Origin: Actinobacteria bacterium Ga0077560
GTDB taxonomy: Bacteria > Actinomycetota > Thermoleophilia > Miltoncostaeales > Miltoncostaeaceae
Reading direction: 5' to 3'
Assembly: GCA_001464275.1 (NCBI GenBank)
Contig: LNFL01000098.1
Location: 1 to 51,254 of the forward strand
Length of the DNA: 51,254 bases
Below, piece after piece: positions 1-8,541 of the stretch. The notes under the pieces are model-generated. The model was not told the DNA's origin, searched no databases, and saw only the letters and a program-made list of their open reading frames with translations. Position numbers and translations under genes: made by a program. How positions within the stretch are numbered: the stretch's first letter is position 1; every line of letters starts with the position of its first letter.

Positions 1-2
1 TC

Positions 3-476
3 ACGGTGGCACTCAACACCGGCGGCACCGTGGTGCTGAGCCTGCACCGCGGGGCGGTTCGCCTGGACGCCTGCTCCACCAAGGCGCCGGCCGGGCAGAC
101 CGTGTCCTGCAAGTTCCAGCTCAGCAAGGCCTACGACCCCGGCACCATCACCGTGAAGGCGGTGCTCACCACCGCCGACAAGAAGGTCTACCGGACGCAG
201 TCCTCGGCCGGGCCGTCGAACTTCCGCAAGGTCACGGTGCGCCGCAGCGGCCGCCGGGTCTCGATGGTCATCACGCCGCAGCGCCCCGGCTCCGTCACGG
301 TGGTCCTCACCGCCCGCGGCAGGGTCGTCGCCAAGTGCGCCGGCCGGGTCCTGCCGAACCGCTCGCTCAGCTGCAGCCGCACGCTGGGTGCCCGGGTGGG
401 CTCGGCCAAGCTGAACGTGTCGGTGTCCTTCCGCGACAACCAGGGCCGCCTGGCCATCCGGGAGCTCACGAAGTAG
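3..476 (+). CDS. Lysyl-oxidase-like secreted protein, C-terminal fragment (cut by window edge)
   Basis: The reading frame is open from the first bases of the window, so the gene starts upstream and only about 157 C-terminal residues are visible. They match the C-terminal part of the next gene (560-2560) closely. Both have two beta-rich modules, each with a Cys pair about 12 residues apart, of the form VVAKCAGRVLPNRSLSC, and both end in a DxQGRLxxRE tail. The catalytic LOX domain would lie upstream of the window. The fragment is therefore the end of a third tandem lysyl-oxidase-like paralogue (inference from the neighbour). The role of the C-terminal modules is unknown; cell-surface anchoring or adhesion is possible. 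Confidence 0.75.
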   Translation, partial: TVALNTGGTVVLSLHRGAVRLDACSTKAPAGQTVSCKFQLSKAYDPGTITVKAVLTTADKKVYRTQSSAGPSNFRKVTVRRSGRRVSMVITPQRPGSVTVVLTARGRVVAKCAGRVLPNRSLSCSRTLGARVGSAKLNVSVSFRDNQGRLAIRELTK

Positions 477-547
477 CAACACGTTTCTCACAGGTCGGGC
501 GTGTCGTCCTGAACCAATGGACGGTGCGCCCGGCCTCGGCACGACCC

Positions 548-553
548 TAAAGT
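548..553 (+). promoter_or_regulatory. Possible -10 hexamer (TAAAGT) for the 560 gene
   Basis: TAAAGT ends 6 nt before the ATG at 560. This is the spacing seen at about ten other genes in the window and would give a leaderless or near-leaderless mRNA. No -35 hexamer is evident and there is no Shine-Dalgarno sequence before the ATG. Confidence 0.45.
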
Positions 554-559
554 GGGTGC

Positions 560-2560
560 ATGCCGAAACGTCGCCGAACTTCCCTGAGCCTGGTGGCCGC
601 CGCCGCGGCCGCCGCCGTCACCGTCCCGATCCTGGCCCAGGCCGGACCGGGGAACCCCGCCGCACGCCTCCCCGACCTGGTGGTCAACGAGGAGTCGCTG
701 CCCGCCAACCCGGTCTTCAACGTCTACGCCGGCCAGTTCGACAACACGAAGCTGCTGCTGCGGTTCGACGGGTTCGTGCACAACGTCGGCGACGGCCCGC
801 TGGACCTGCAGGGCGACCCGCGCAAGGCGGCGGGCACCCCGGGCGCCGTGGAGCAGTACCTGTCCACGCAGCCCCCGACCAACCTCGCCGCCCGCATCAG
901 CACGGCGGCGGCGCAACCCGGCAACTGGGTGCCGGTGACCGGCCACAAGGACCCCGTGGTCGTGTTCGACTCCTCGGACACGCACAACCACTGGCACGTG
1001 CAGAAGGCGGCCGAGTACTCGCTGTGGAACGAGGCGAAGACCGCGCAGGTGGTGCCCGGGCAGAAGGTGGGCTTCTGCCTCTACGACTCCCGCGGCGACA
1101 GCACGCCCAACGGCCCGTCCCCGGTCTACAGCGAGACCACGGGCGTGATCACCAACTTCTGCCAGCAGGGCAACCCCAACGCCCCCTTCCTGCGGGAGGG
1201 CGTGAGCGAGGGCTACATGGACGTGTACGACGCGACGCTGGACTTCCAGTGGATCGACGTCTCCAACATCCCGCCCGGGCGTTACTACCTGGCCGCCCGC
1301 ATGGACCCGGACAACCACATCAAGGAGAAGGACGAGGACAACAAGTACGGCTTCTCCGCCGCGCCCGTCGTCGTCCCCGGCTTCCGCGCCTCAGCGGTGA
1401 CCACCAGCACGGCGTTCCGCACAGCCAAGCCGATCGCGCTCACCAGCCAGCGCTTCAACCCGACGGTGCCGATCGGCCCGGACGGCGCGCCGCCCGGCTA
1501 CGCGATTCCCGGCACCGTCCGCTACCGCGTCGAGTCCCTGCCCGCCAACGGCGTGCTCCGCAACGGGTCGGCGCCCGTGGTTGCCGGCACAACCCTCCCC
1601 GCGGGTGTCGCGCAGCTCACCTACACGCCGAACCCCAACTTCAGCGGCCAGGACACCTTCGCGTTCTCGGCGGTCAACTTCGTCGGCAGCTCGCCGAGCA
1701 AGTACCCGCTGCAGCCGGCGCAGGCGACGGCGGCGATCAACGTCGGTGGGTCCGGCATCACCGTCAACGTGTCGGGCATCCCGGGGCAGATGGTGGTGGG
1801 GACGCAGGCCCAGTTCACGGCCATCCCCAGCTCCGGTGGCGTCACCTGGACCGTGAACGGCGTCGCCGGGGGCAACCCCGCGGTCGGCACCGTCACCCCC
1901 ACCGGGCTCTACACCGCGCCGGCGGCCGTGCCCGCGGGCGGCAAGGTCACCGTGCAGGCGCTCTCCACCGAGGACCTGGGAGCCCGCTCGGCGCCCGTCG
2001 ACGTGGGCATCGTCGCCGAGGAGCGGCCGGTCCCGAAGCCCATCATCGGCGGCACGGTGAAGAAGCCGGGCGTCCTGGCGGTGGGCCGCAACGTCACCAT
2101 CAGCGTGCTGGTGCCGAAGGCCGGCACCATCACCCTGTCGCTGCACAGGGGCGCAAAGCGCCTCGGCCAGTGCGTCACCAAGGTGACCGCGGGCCAGACC
2201 GCGACCTGCAAGCTGCAGATGTCCAAGCCCTTCGACCCCGGCACCCTGCGGGTGCGGTCGGTGTTCGTGAGCGGCGGCAGCGTCACCCGCGGCAGCGTCT
2301 CGGTCGGCGGCAGCAGCTTCAGCCGCGTCGCCGTGAAGCGCCGTGGCGGCAAGGTGACCTTCTCGGTCGCCCCGAAGCGTTCCGGGCTCGTGCGCGTCGT
2401 CGTCACCCGCAAGGGCCGCGTGGTCGCTCAGTGCTCCGCCCGCGTCCTGCCCGGGCGGGCCCTCACCTGCACCCGCTCGGTCGGCCGCGGCTCGCTGGGT
2501 CTGTCGGTGAGCCTCAAGGACCTCCAGGGCCGCCTGGTCGTCCGGGAGTCGCGCCTGTAG
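560..2560 (+). CDS. Secreted lysyl-oxidase-like copper protein
   Basis: 666 aa. A signal peptide (Arg/Lys-rich start, long Ala/Val core, residues 1-30) is followed by a lysyl oxidase domain of roughly 230 residues. The copper-ligand cluster THNHWH lies near residues 141-146, followed by AAEYSLW. Lysyl oxidases oxidise primary amines to aldehydes using copper and a tyrosine-derived quinone; the bacterial substrates are mostly unknown. After the LOX domain come Ig/cadherin-like segments (about 290-480) and two C-terminal beta modules with paired cysteines (about 510-666), shared with both neighbours. The start at 560 is supported by the signal peptide and a -10-like hexamer 6 nt upstream. It is the middle member of a tandem family. 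The family is well supported; the substrate is unknown. Confidence 0.85.
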   Translation: MPKRRRTSLSLVAAAAAAAVTVPILAQAGPGNPAARLPDLVVNEESLPANPVFNVYAGQFDNTKLLLRFDGFVHNVGDGPLDLQGDPRKAAGTPGAVEQYLSTQPPTNLAARISTAAAQPGNWVPVTGHKDPVVVFDSSDTHNHWHVQKAAEYSLWNEAKTAQVVPGQKVGFCLYDSRGDSTPNGPSPVYSETTGVITNFCQQGNPNAPFLREGVSEGYMDVYDATLDFQWIDVSNIPPGRYYLAARMDPDNHIKEKDEDNKYGFSAAPVVVPGFRASAVTTSTAFRTAKPIALTSQRFNPTVPIGPDGAPPGYAIPGTVRYRVESLPANGVLRNGSAPVVAGTTLPAGVAQLTYTPNPNFSGQDTFAFSAVNFVGSSPSKYPLQPAQATAAINVGGSGITVNVSGIPGQMVVGTQAQFTAIPSSGGVTWTVNGVAGGNPAVGTVTPTGLYTAPAAVPAGGKVTVQALSTEDLGARSAPVDVGIVAEERPVPKPIIGGTVKKPGVLAVGRNVTISVLVPKAGTITLSLHRGAKRLGQCVTKVTAGQTATCKLQMSKPFDPGTLRVRSVFVSGGSVTRGSVSVGGSSFSRVAVKRRGGKVTFSVAPKRSGLVRVVVTRKGRVVAQCSARVLPGRALTCTRSVGRGSLGLSVSLKDLQGRLVVRESRL

Positions 2561-2576
2561 CACCGTCCCCCCGGAA

Positions 2577-2602
2577 GGGCGGCGGGCAATCGCCCGCCGC
2601 CC
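2577..2602 (+). terminator. Perfect 11-bp stem hairpin after the 560 gene
   Basis: GGGCGGCGGGC (2577-2587) pairs with GCCCGCCGCCC (2592-2602) around an AATC loop. There is no T-tract, as is common for high-GC terminators. It lies between two tandem LOX-like genes. Confidence 0.6.
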
Positions 2603-2637
2603 TCCACCGGGGCACCCGCGATGCCGATGAAGACGGC

Positions 2638-4593
2638 ATGGCGTCCCTCCCGCGAGCCGCGCTGCTCACCGCCGCGTGCCTCGCGGCCGCGCTGCCCATC
2701 GCCGCCATCGGCGGGGCGACGGCCACGTACGACCTGCCCGACCTGGTGGGCGACGCGCCCGCGCGGCCCTACCTGCAGCGCTACACCGTGGACACCCATG
2801 GCATCGGCCAGGTGAACCGTCTGCTCATGCGCTTCGACGGCTACGTCCTGAACGACGGCGACGGCCCGCTCGACTTCCAGGGGAACCCCTCCGGCGGGAC
2901 CGTCGTGCAGTACGTGCAGCCCACCGGGGGCGGCCCCCTCACCGCGTGGACCTACGGTGTGGGCGAGGCGCGGCCGGACTTCGTGTTCAGCACCGCCGAC
3001 GGGCACAACCACTGGCACCTGCAGGCGGCCGTCGAGTACTCGCTGTGGGACCAGACGCGCAGCACCATCGTGAAGCCCGGGTCGAAGACCGGCTTCTGCC
3101 TCTACGACATCGACCGCATCACCACCCAGGGCCCGGCGTCCCCGGTCTATGACGGGACGCTGACCGGCGACTTCTGCCGGCGCGGCGATCCCGCCGCCAC
3201 CAGCCTGCGCACCGGCGTCTCGGCCGGGTGGCGCGACGTCTACGACGCCGGCCTGGCGATGCAGTGGGTGGACGTGTCGGACGTCGCCCCGGGTCGCTAC
3301 GTCCTGGCGGCCCGCCCGGACCCCGACGACGTGGTGCGCGAATCCGACGAGGGCAACAACGGCACGGTGTTCGCCGCGTCGGCGGTCACCGTGCCGGGGT
3401 ACGTGGCCCAGCCGGTCACGGCCGCCACCCGCGCCGGGCGGACGGTGGCCGTGACCCTCGCCGCCGCCACGGTCTCCGACCCGGCCTTCGGCGTCCCCGG
3501 CGTCCGGCGCTACCGCATCCGCACCCTGCCGGCCGCGGGCGCGCTCACCGTGTCGGGCGCCCCGGTCGCGGCGGGGGACCTGCTGCCGGCCGGCGCCGAG
3601 TCCGTGCGCTACACCGCTCCCGCCGGGTTCGAGGGCGTCGCGACGTTCACGTACACGGCCGAGGACACGGCCAGCATGTTCCCCACCGACGGCGCCGGGA
3701 CCCCCCAGGGCGGGGCCGTCCAGGCCACGGCGACCGTCACCGTGGGGCCCCCGGCGCCGCTCACCGTCGGCATCGCCGGCGCGCCCGCGACCATGGCCCC
3801 GGGCGCGTCCGCCCAGCTGCGCGCCGTCGTCGCCGGCGGCGACGCCGGCGTGGTGTGGTCGGTGCGCACCGCCTCCGGCTCCGCGGCCGGCGCCGGGACC
3901 ATCACGCCGTCCGGCCGGTACGTCGCCCCTCCCGCGGCTCCCGCCGGCGGGGCCGTGATCATCACCGCCACCAGCGAGGAGCTGCCGTCCGCCGCCGCCC
4001 GGGTGCGGGTGAACGTCGGCCGCGCGCTGCCGGGTGGCCCGGCGCCGTCACCCGACGGCGAACTGCCGCCGGGCGCCCTGATCGGGATCCCCGGCATCCA
4101 GGTCGTTCGCGGCACCCACATCGCCACCGTGCGCGTCGCGGCACGCGGCAGGGTGGTCATCACGGCCGAGCGCGGCGGCCGCCGGCTGGCCGGCTGCGCA
4201 ACCACGGTGCTGGCCGGTCAGTCCGTGTCGTGCCGCATGCGCATCCCCGCGGTCGCGGGTGTCCGCGTCGTCGCCCGCCTGCGGGCGTCCGGCGGACAGC
4301 GCCGCACGACCGCCGTCGCGCTCGAGCCGCTGCTGAGCGGCCTGGGCGAGCTACGCGCGCGGCGTGAGCGCGGACGCGTGGTGGTCGGCGTCACCGCCCT
4401 GCGCGCCGGGGTGGTGGAGATCGCCGTCCGCGACGGGCGGGCGGTGGTGGCACGGTGTCGCGCCCGCGTCGCCGCGGGGGACGCCATGACGTGCCGGCGG
4501 GCGATCCCGCCGGGGCGGCCGGCCGGGGCCCTCACCATCACGGCCCGGCTGCGCGCCCCCGGGCTGACGGGAACACGCGGCCTGACCGTGTGA
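2638..4593 (+). CDS. Secreted lysyl-oxidase-like copper protein (second complete copy)
   Basis: 651 aa from ATG 2638; this start gives a clear signal peptide (residues 1-30). The LOX domain carries the cluster GHNHWHLQ near residues 122-129 and the EYSLWD stretch, as in the gene before it. It is followed by a conserved GRYVLAARPDPDD..ESDEGNN segment, then beta-sandwich-like repeats (about 280-460), then two C-terminal beta modules each with a Cys pair (CATTVLAGQSVSC and CRARVAAGDAMTC). It is a diverged paralogue of 560-2560. Copper binding is expected from the His cluster. The physiological substrate is unknown; cross-linking of surface protein or matrix is a guess. Confidence 0.83.
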   Translation: MASLPRAALLTAACLAAALPIAAIGGATATYDLPDLVGDAPARPYLQRYTVDTHGIGQVNRLLMRFDGYVLNDGDGPLDFQGNPSGGTVVQYVQPTGGGPLTAWTYGVGEARPDFVFSTADGHNHWHLQAAVEYSLWDQTRSTIVKPGSKTGFCLYDIDRITTQGPASPVYDGTLTGDFCRRGDPAATSLRTGVSAGWRDVYDAGLAMQWVDVSDVAPGRYVLAARPDPDDVVRESDEGNNGTVFAASAVTVPGYVAQPVTAATRAGRTVAVTLAAATVSDPAFGVPGVRRYRIRTLPAAGALTVSGAPVAAGDLLPAGAESVRYTAPAGFEGVATFTYTAEDTASMFPTDGAGTPQGGAVQATATVTVGPPAPLTVGIAGAPATMAPGASAQLRAVVAGGDAGVVWSVRTASGSAAGAGTITPSGRYVAPPAAPAGGAVIITATSEELPSAAARVRVNVGRALPGGPAPSPDGELPPGALIGIPGIQVVRGTHIATVRVAARGRVVITAERGGRRLAGCATTVLAGQSVSCRMRIPAVAGVRVVARLRASGGQRRTTAVALEPLLSGLGELRARRERGRVVVGVTALRAGVVEIAVRDGRAVVARCRARVAAGDAMTCRRAIPPGRPAGALTITARLRAPGLTGTRGLTV

Positions 4594-4595
4594 GG

Positions 4596-4609
4596 CGGCC
4601 CGTGGGCCG
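4596..4609. terminator. Short GC hairpin between convergent genes
   Basis: CGGCCC-GT-GGGCCG lies between the stop of the LOX gene (4591-4593) and the stop of the minus-strand small ORF (4611-4613). It could serve both strands. The stem is only 6 bp with a 2-nt loop, so this is weak. Confidence 0.3.
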
Positions 4610-4610
4610 G

Positions 4611-4718
4611 CTAGTGCTCGTCGTCGTGCGGCTCCGCCATCGCCTTCTTCATGACGAAGACGGTGAGCCCGGCGAGGAAGACCCACACCGCGTACAGAAA
4701 ACCGATGCCGACGATCAC
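4611..4718 (-). CDS. Small single-pass membrane protein, 35 aa
   Basis: The minus strand has a GTG start at 4718-4716 preceded by a strong Shine-Dalgarno GGAGG (4728-4724) with 5-nt spacing. The ORF encodes an N-terminal hydrophobic helix (residues 2-22, starting MIVGIGFLYAVWVF), then a short basic stretch KKAM and an acidic/His tail EPHDDEH. The topology resembles small regulatory or accessory subunits of membrane complexes, but I recognise no family. It sits alone between the convergent LOX gene and the divergent acyl-CoA carboxylase operon. A perfectly placed ribosome site and a clean transmembrane profile favour a real gene; there is no homology evidence. Confidence 0.55.
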   Translation of the reverse strand: MIVGIGFLYAVWVFLAGLTVFVMKKAMAEPHDDEH

Positions 4719-4886
4719 GAGTGCCTCCGGGGAAGTGGATCCGACCAACCGAATCTAGGCCCGTTCCATGGGCGGCGAATCCGTGCGTGCGCTGAGAGCG
4801 CGGTCGGGGGCAATGCGGACTCGGCACTGCGGAGAAACCCCCACGTCATGAGCATTTCGGCGCCGGGATCGGGGGCGGGCGTCTGG

Positions 4887-4892
4887 TAGCCT
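4887..4892 (+). promoter_or_regulatory. Possible -10 hexamer (TAGCCT) for the acyl-CoA carboxylase operon
   Basis: TAGCCT lies 57 nt before the carboxyltransferase start at 4950. Transcription from it would give a leader of about 50 nt that includes the GGAGGTGGG-like ribosome site region. No convincing -35 element is visible. The rest of 4719-4949 contains nothing I can assign. Confidence 0.25.
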
Positions 4893-4949
4893 CCGGCGGC
4901 GCCGGGAGCCCCCCGGCGGGGACCCCAGAACCATTCCCGGCGAGGTGGG

Positions 4950-6512
4950 ATGTCGGTCGAGGAGAAGCGCCAGCGGCTCCGCGAGCTGCGCGACGAGGCG
5001 CTGCACGCGGGCAGTGAGAAGGCGGTCGAGCGTCAGCACGCCCGCGGGAAGCTGACCGCGCGTGAGCGCATCGACCTGCTGCTGGATCCCGGCTCGTTCA
5101 CCGAGCTCGACATGTTCACCCGGCACCGCGCCCACGGCTTCGGCCTGGAGGACAACCGCCCCTGGGGCGACGGCGTCGTGACCGGTCACGGCACGGTCGA
5201 CGGCCGCCGGGTCTTCGTCTTCTCCCAGGACTTCACGGTGTTCGGCGGGAGCCTCGGCGAGGTGTTCGCCGAGAAGATCTGCAAGGTCATGGACCTCGCC
5301 GTGAAGATGGGCGCCCCGGTCATCGGCATCAACGACTCGGGCGGCGCCCGCATCCAGGAGGGCGTGGTCTCCCTGGGCGGCTACGCGGACATCTTCTACC
5401 GCAACGTCCGGGCCAGCGGCGTGGTGCCGCAGATCTCGGTGGTCATGGGCCCGTGCGCCGGCGGCGCCGTGTACAGCCCGGCGATCACCGACTTCATCTT
5501 CATGGTCCGCGAGACCAGCCACATGTTCATCACCGGGCCGGAGGTCATCAAGACCGTCACCGGCGAGGAGGTGAGCATGGAGGAGCTGGGCGGCGCCCAG
5601 AGCCACGCCACCAAGTCCGGCGTGGCCCACTTCGCCGCCGACTCCGAGCAGGACTGCCTGGAGATGGTGCGGGAGCTGCTCTCCTACATCCCGCAGAACA
5701 ACCTGGAGATGCCGCCGCACGTCCCCACGGCCGATCCGCCGGACCGGATGGCGCCCGAGCTGGCGACGATCATCCCGGACCTGCCCACCAAGCCGTACGA
5801 CGTGAAGAAGCTCATCGAGCTGGTCGTCGACGACGGGGACTTCTTCGAGGTCGCCCCGCTCTACGCCGACAACATCGTGGTGGGGTACGCCCGGTTGAAC
5901 GGCCACTCGGTGGGGATCGTGGGCAACCAGCCGCGTGCGCTCGCCGGCGTGCTCGACATCAACGCGTCGATCAAGGCCGCCCGCTTCATCCGGTTCTGCG
6001 ACGCCTTCAACATCCCGATCGTGAGCTTCGTGGACGTCCCCGGGTTCCTCCCCGGCACGGCGCAGGAGTACGGCGGGATCATCCTCCACGGCGCAAAGCT
6101 GCTGTACGCCTACGCCGAGGCGACCGTGCCGAAGCTCACCGTCATCACGCGCAAGGCCTACGGCGGCGCCTACGACGTCATGAGCAGCAAGCACCTGGGC
6201 GCCGACTTCAACGCCGCGTGGCCCACCGCGGAGGTCGCGGTGATGGGGCCCGACGGCGCGGTGAACATCATCTTCAAGAAGGAGATCGAGGCCGCCGCCG
6301 CCGCGGGCAACGACCCGGTCGAGCGCCGCGCGGAGCTGGTGGAGGAGTACAAGGAGCGCTTCGCCAACCCGTACATCGCGGCCGAGCGCGGCTACGTGGA
6401 CGACGTGATCGAGCCGGAGGAGACCCGGCCCTGGCTCATCAAGGCGCTCGAGGCGTCGCTCACCAAGCGCGAGGCCGGACCGCAGCGCAAGCACGGGAAC
6501 ATCCCGCTGTGA
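4950..6512 (+). CDS. pccB: Acyl-CoA (propionyl-CoA) carboxylase carboxyltransferase beta subunit
   Basis: 520 aa, the normal length for the PccB/AccD-type beta subunit. It transfers CO2 from carboxybiotin to acetyl- or propionyl-CoA to make malonyl- or methylmalonyl-CoA in the cytoplasm. The crotonase-like N-half has [20 protein letters not shown] and the oxyanion-hole stretch [12 protein letters not shown]. The C-half has [17 protein letters not shown] and [19 protein letters not shown], all family signatures. ATG 4950 is preceded by GAGGTGG. It overlaps the epsilon gene by 4 bp and leads an operon with the biotin carboxylase-BCCP chain. Acetyl- versus propionyl-CoA preference cannot be decided from motifs alone. 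Confidence 0.95.
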   Translation: MSVEEKRQRLRELRDEALHAGSEKAVERQHARGKLTARERIDLLLDPGSFTELDMFTRHRAHGFGLEDNRPWGDGVVTGHGTVDGRRVFVFSQDFTVFGGSLGEVFAEKICKVMDLAVKMGAPVIGINDSGGARIQEGVVSLGGYADIFYRNVRASGVVPQISVVMGPCAGGAVYSPAITDFIFMVRETSHMFITGPEVIKTVTGEEVSMEELGGAQSHATKSGVAHFAADSEQDCLEMVRELLSYIPQNNLEMPPHVPTADPPDRMAPELATIIPDLPTKPYDVKKLIELVVDDGDFFEVAPLYADNIVVGYARLNGHSVGIVGNQPRALAGVLDINASIKAARFIRFCDAFNIPIVSFVDVPGFLPGTAQEYGGIILHGAKLLYAYAEATVPKLTVITRKAYGGAYDVMSSKHLGADFNAAWPTAEVAVMGPDGAVNIIFKKEIEAAAAAGNDPVERRAELVEEYKERFANPYIAAERGYVDDVIEPEETRPWLIKALEASLTKREAGPQRKHGNIPL

Positions 6513-6709
6513 GCATCGCGGTCGAGGGCGACGCGCCGCCGGAGGTGGTGGCCGCCATCGTCGCGGCCGTCGAGGCGGTCACCCGCACCGTCGTCGCCGC
6601 GCCCGCCGGCCCATCCGTCCCCGCGTGGCGTCGCGCCGGCCTGCTCGAGGGTGTCGCCCGCGCCCCGCTGCCCTCCGCGCTGCCCGCCTGGCGCGCGTCA
6701 GCGTCGTAG
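6509..6709 (+). CDS. Acyl-CoA carboxylase epsilon-like small subunit, 66 aa
   Basis: The GTG at 6509 overlaps the stop of the carboxyltransferase gene (GTGA). The product is a 66-residue Ala/Val-rich protein with an N-terminal [13 protein letters not shown] helix, an Ala/Pro linker and a C-terminal [12 protein letters not shown] segment followed by PALPAW. Actinobacterial acyl-CoA carboxylases carry a poorly conserved small epsilon subunit with this layout (an ExxAxxAA helix, then xxSxWxxAxRxE/G) that stabilises the alpha-beta complex. Position, overlap and pattern support the call even though sequence conservation is low. Confidence 0.75.
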   Translation: MSIAVEGDAPPEVVAAIVAAVEAVTRTVVAAPAGPSVPAWRRAGLLEGVARAPLPSALPAWRASAS

Positions 6710-6735
6710 ACCACTCCCAAGGAGCCGACGAACCG

Positions 6736-8517
6736 GTGTTCAGCAAGGTCCTGGTCGCAAACCGCGGTGAGATCGCCATCCGCATCTTCCGGACACTCCG
6801 GGAGATGGGCATCGCGTCGGTCGCCGTGTACAGCGAGGTCGACCGCGACGCGCTGTTCGTCGCCCACGCCGACGAGGCATACCTCATCGGCCCGGGGCCG
6901 GCGGCCGAGAGCTACCTGAAGATCGACACCGTCATCGACGTGGCCAAGCGGTCCGGCGCCGAGGCGATCCACCCGGGCTACGGGTTCCTGGCCGAGAACG
7001 CCACGTTCGCGACGGCGTGCGCCGAGGCGGGCATCACGTTCATCGGCCCGCCGCCGTCGGCCATCGACGCCATGGGCTCCAAGATCGGCGCCCGCGCCCT
7101 CATGCAGCAGGCCGGGGTCCCGATCGTCCCGGGCGTCACCGACGCGGTGCACACCGTCGAGGAGGCCCGCGGCATCGCCGAGGACATCGGCTACCCGATC
7201 GCCGTGAAGGCCGCCGCCGGCGGCGGCGGCAAGGGCTTCCGCGTCGCGCTCACCCCGGACGACCTGCAGGACGCCTTCGAGGGCGCGCGCCGCGAGGCCG
7301 AGAAGTTCTTCGCGGACACGGTGGTCTACCTGGAGCGGTACCTCCCCGAGCCGCGGCACGTGGAGATCCAGATCCTCGCCGACACCCACGGGGACTGCGT
7401 GTGGCTGGGCGAGCGGGACTGCTCGGTGCAGCGCCGGCACCAGAAGCTCGTGGAGGAGACCCCGAGCCCCATCGTCTCCGACGACCTGCGGCAGCGGATG
7501 GGCGAGGCGTCCGTGCGCGCCGCCAAGGCCGTGGGCTACGCGTCCGCCGGGACGCTGGAGTACCTGGTGTCCGGTGAGGAGTTCTTCTTCCTGGAGATGA
7601 ACACGCGCATCCAGGTGGAGCACACCGTCACCGAGATGGTCACGGGCATGGACCTCATCCGCGAGATGGTGCGGATCGCCGCGGGCGAGCCGCTGGGCAT
7701 CACCCAGGACGACGTGCGTCCCCGCGGCCACGCGTTCGAGTGCCGCATCAACGCCGAGGACGCCTCGAACCGCTTCCTGCCGGCCCCGGCCGAGATCACC
7801 GCGTACCGGGAGCCTTCCGGCCCCGGCGTGCGGGTGGACTCCGGGGTGCGCGCAGGGTCGGTGATCGCGGAGATCTACGACCCGATGGTCGCCAAGCTCA
7901 TCGTCTGGGACACCGACCGCGAGACGGCGCGCCGCCGCATGCTGCGGGCCCTGGGCGAGTACGTGGTGGAGGGCCCCGCCACGCTCATCCCGTTCCACCG
8001 CTGGCTGCTGGAGCTGCCCGAGTTCATCGCGGGCGGCGCCTGCCACGGCGAGCTGGCCAAGCTGGCCGACGCCGCCACGCCGATCCCGCCCGCGGCCTCG
8101 CCCGCCCCGGAGATCCCGGGCGACCCGGCGCCGGAGTCCGAGCCCGAGGTGGTGCGCACCCTCACCGCCGAGGTCGACGGCCGCCGGTTCAGCGTGCGCC
8201 TGTCGATCCCCGAGAGCCAGGCCGGAGGCGTCGCCGCCGCGGCCGGCCCGGTGCGCAAGAAGCGCGAGAAGTCCGGCGGCGGATCGCACCACGCCGGCGC
8301 CGCCCCCGAGGCGGTGGTCACCCCGATGCAGGGCACGGTCCTGCGGGTGCTGGTGAGCGAGGGCCAGGAGGTCGCCGCCGGCGACGTCCTGTGCATCGTC
8401 GAGGCCATGAAGATGGAGAACGAGGTGCTGGCGCACCAGCCCGGCACCGTGCACAAGCTGTCGGTCGCCGAGGGCGACGCGGTGCAGGCCGGCCAGGTGC
8501 TCGCGATCGTCTCGTAG
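6736..8517 (+). CDS. accA: Biotin carboxylase / biotin carboxyl carrier fusion (acyl-CoA carboxylase alpha)
   Basis: 593 aa from GTG 6736, where MFSKVLVANRGEIAIRIFR begins the biotin carboxylase domain; an AAGGAG lies about 11 nt upstream. The ATP-grasp domain has the Gly-rich AAAGGGGKGFR loop and the catalytic EMNTRIQVEHTVTE block. After a linker (about 450-515) a BCCP domain ends the protein, with biotinylation motif EAMKMEN and acceptor Lys near residue 559. It carboxylates biotin with ATP and bicarbonate and passes CO2 to the beta subunit encoded just upstream. BC-BCCP fusion is the usual actinobacterial arrangement. The gene ends in a palindromic terminator shared with the convergent gene. 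Confidence 0.95.
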   Translation: MFSKVLVANRGEIAIRIFRTLREMGIASVAVYSEVDRDALFVAHADEAYLIGPGPAAESYLKIDTVIDVAKRSGAEAIHPGYGFLAENATFATACAEAGITFIGPPPSAIDAMGSKIGARALMQQAGVPIVPGVTDAVHTVEEARGIAEDIGYPIAVKAAAGGGGKGFRVALTPDDLQDAFEGARREAEKFFADTVVYLERYLPEPRHVEIQILADTHGDCVWLGERDCSVQRRHQKLVEETPSPIVSDDLRQRMGEASVRAAKAVGYASAGTLEYLVSGEEFFFLEMNTRIQVEHTVTEMVTGMDLIREMVRIAAGEPLGITQDDVRPRGHAFECRINAEDASNRFLPAPAEITAYREPSGPGVRVDSGVRAGSVIAEIYDPMVAKLIVWDTDRETARRRMLRALGEYVVEGPATLIPFHRWLLELPEFIAGGACHGELAKLADAATPIPPAASPAPEIPGDPAPESEPEVVRTLTAEVDGRRFSVRLSIPESQAGGVAAAAGPVRKKREKSGGGSHHAGAAPEAVVTPMQGTVLRVLVSEGQEVAAGDVLCIVEAMKMENEVLAHQPGTVHKLSVAEGDAVQAGQVLAIVS

Positions 8518-8541
8518 GACCCGGGGCGTGCCCGGGTCCTA
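8515..8541. terminator. Palindromic bidirectional terminator containing both stop codons
   Basis: The 27-nt palindrome has a stem of about 10-11 bp (AGGACCCGGG / CCCGGGTCCT) and loop GCGTG. Its outer bases are the TAG stop of the accA gene (8515-8517) and, on the other strand, the TAG stop of the convergent gene (8541-8539). Confidence 0.7.

Noticed and set aside
970..1000. HNHWH could be read as an HNH nuclease motif
   Set aside because: Context (signal peptide, following AAEYSLW, GRYYLAARMDPD) is that of lysyl-oxidase copper sites; the zinc-finger and beta-beta-alpha spacing of HNH nucleases is absent.
4755..6494. A 579-codon minus-strand frame opposite the carboxyltransferase gene
   Set aside because: A frame shadow of the clearly functional pccB gene; the translation is Val/His/Asp-rich and patternless.
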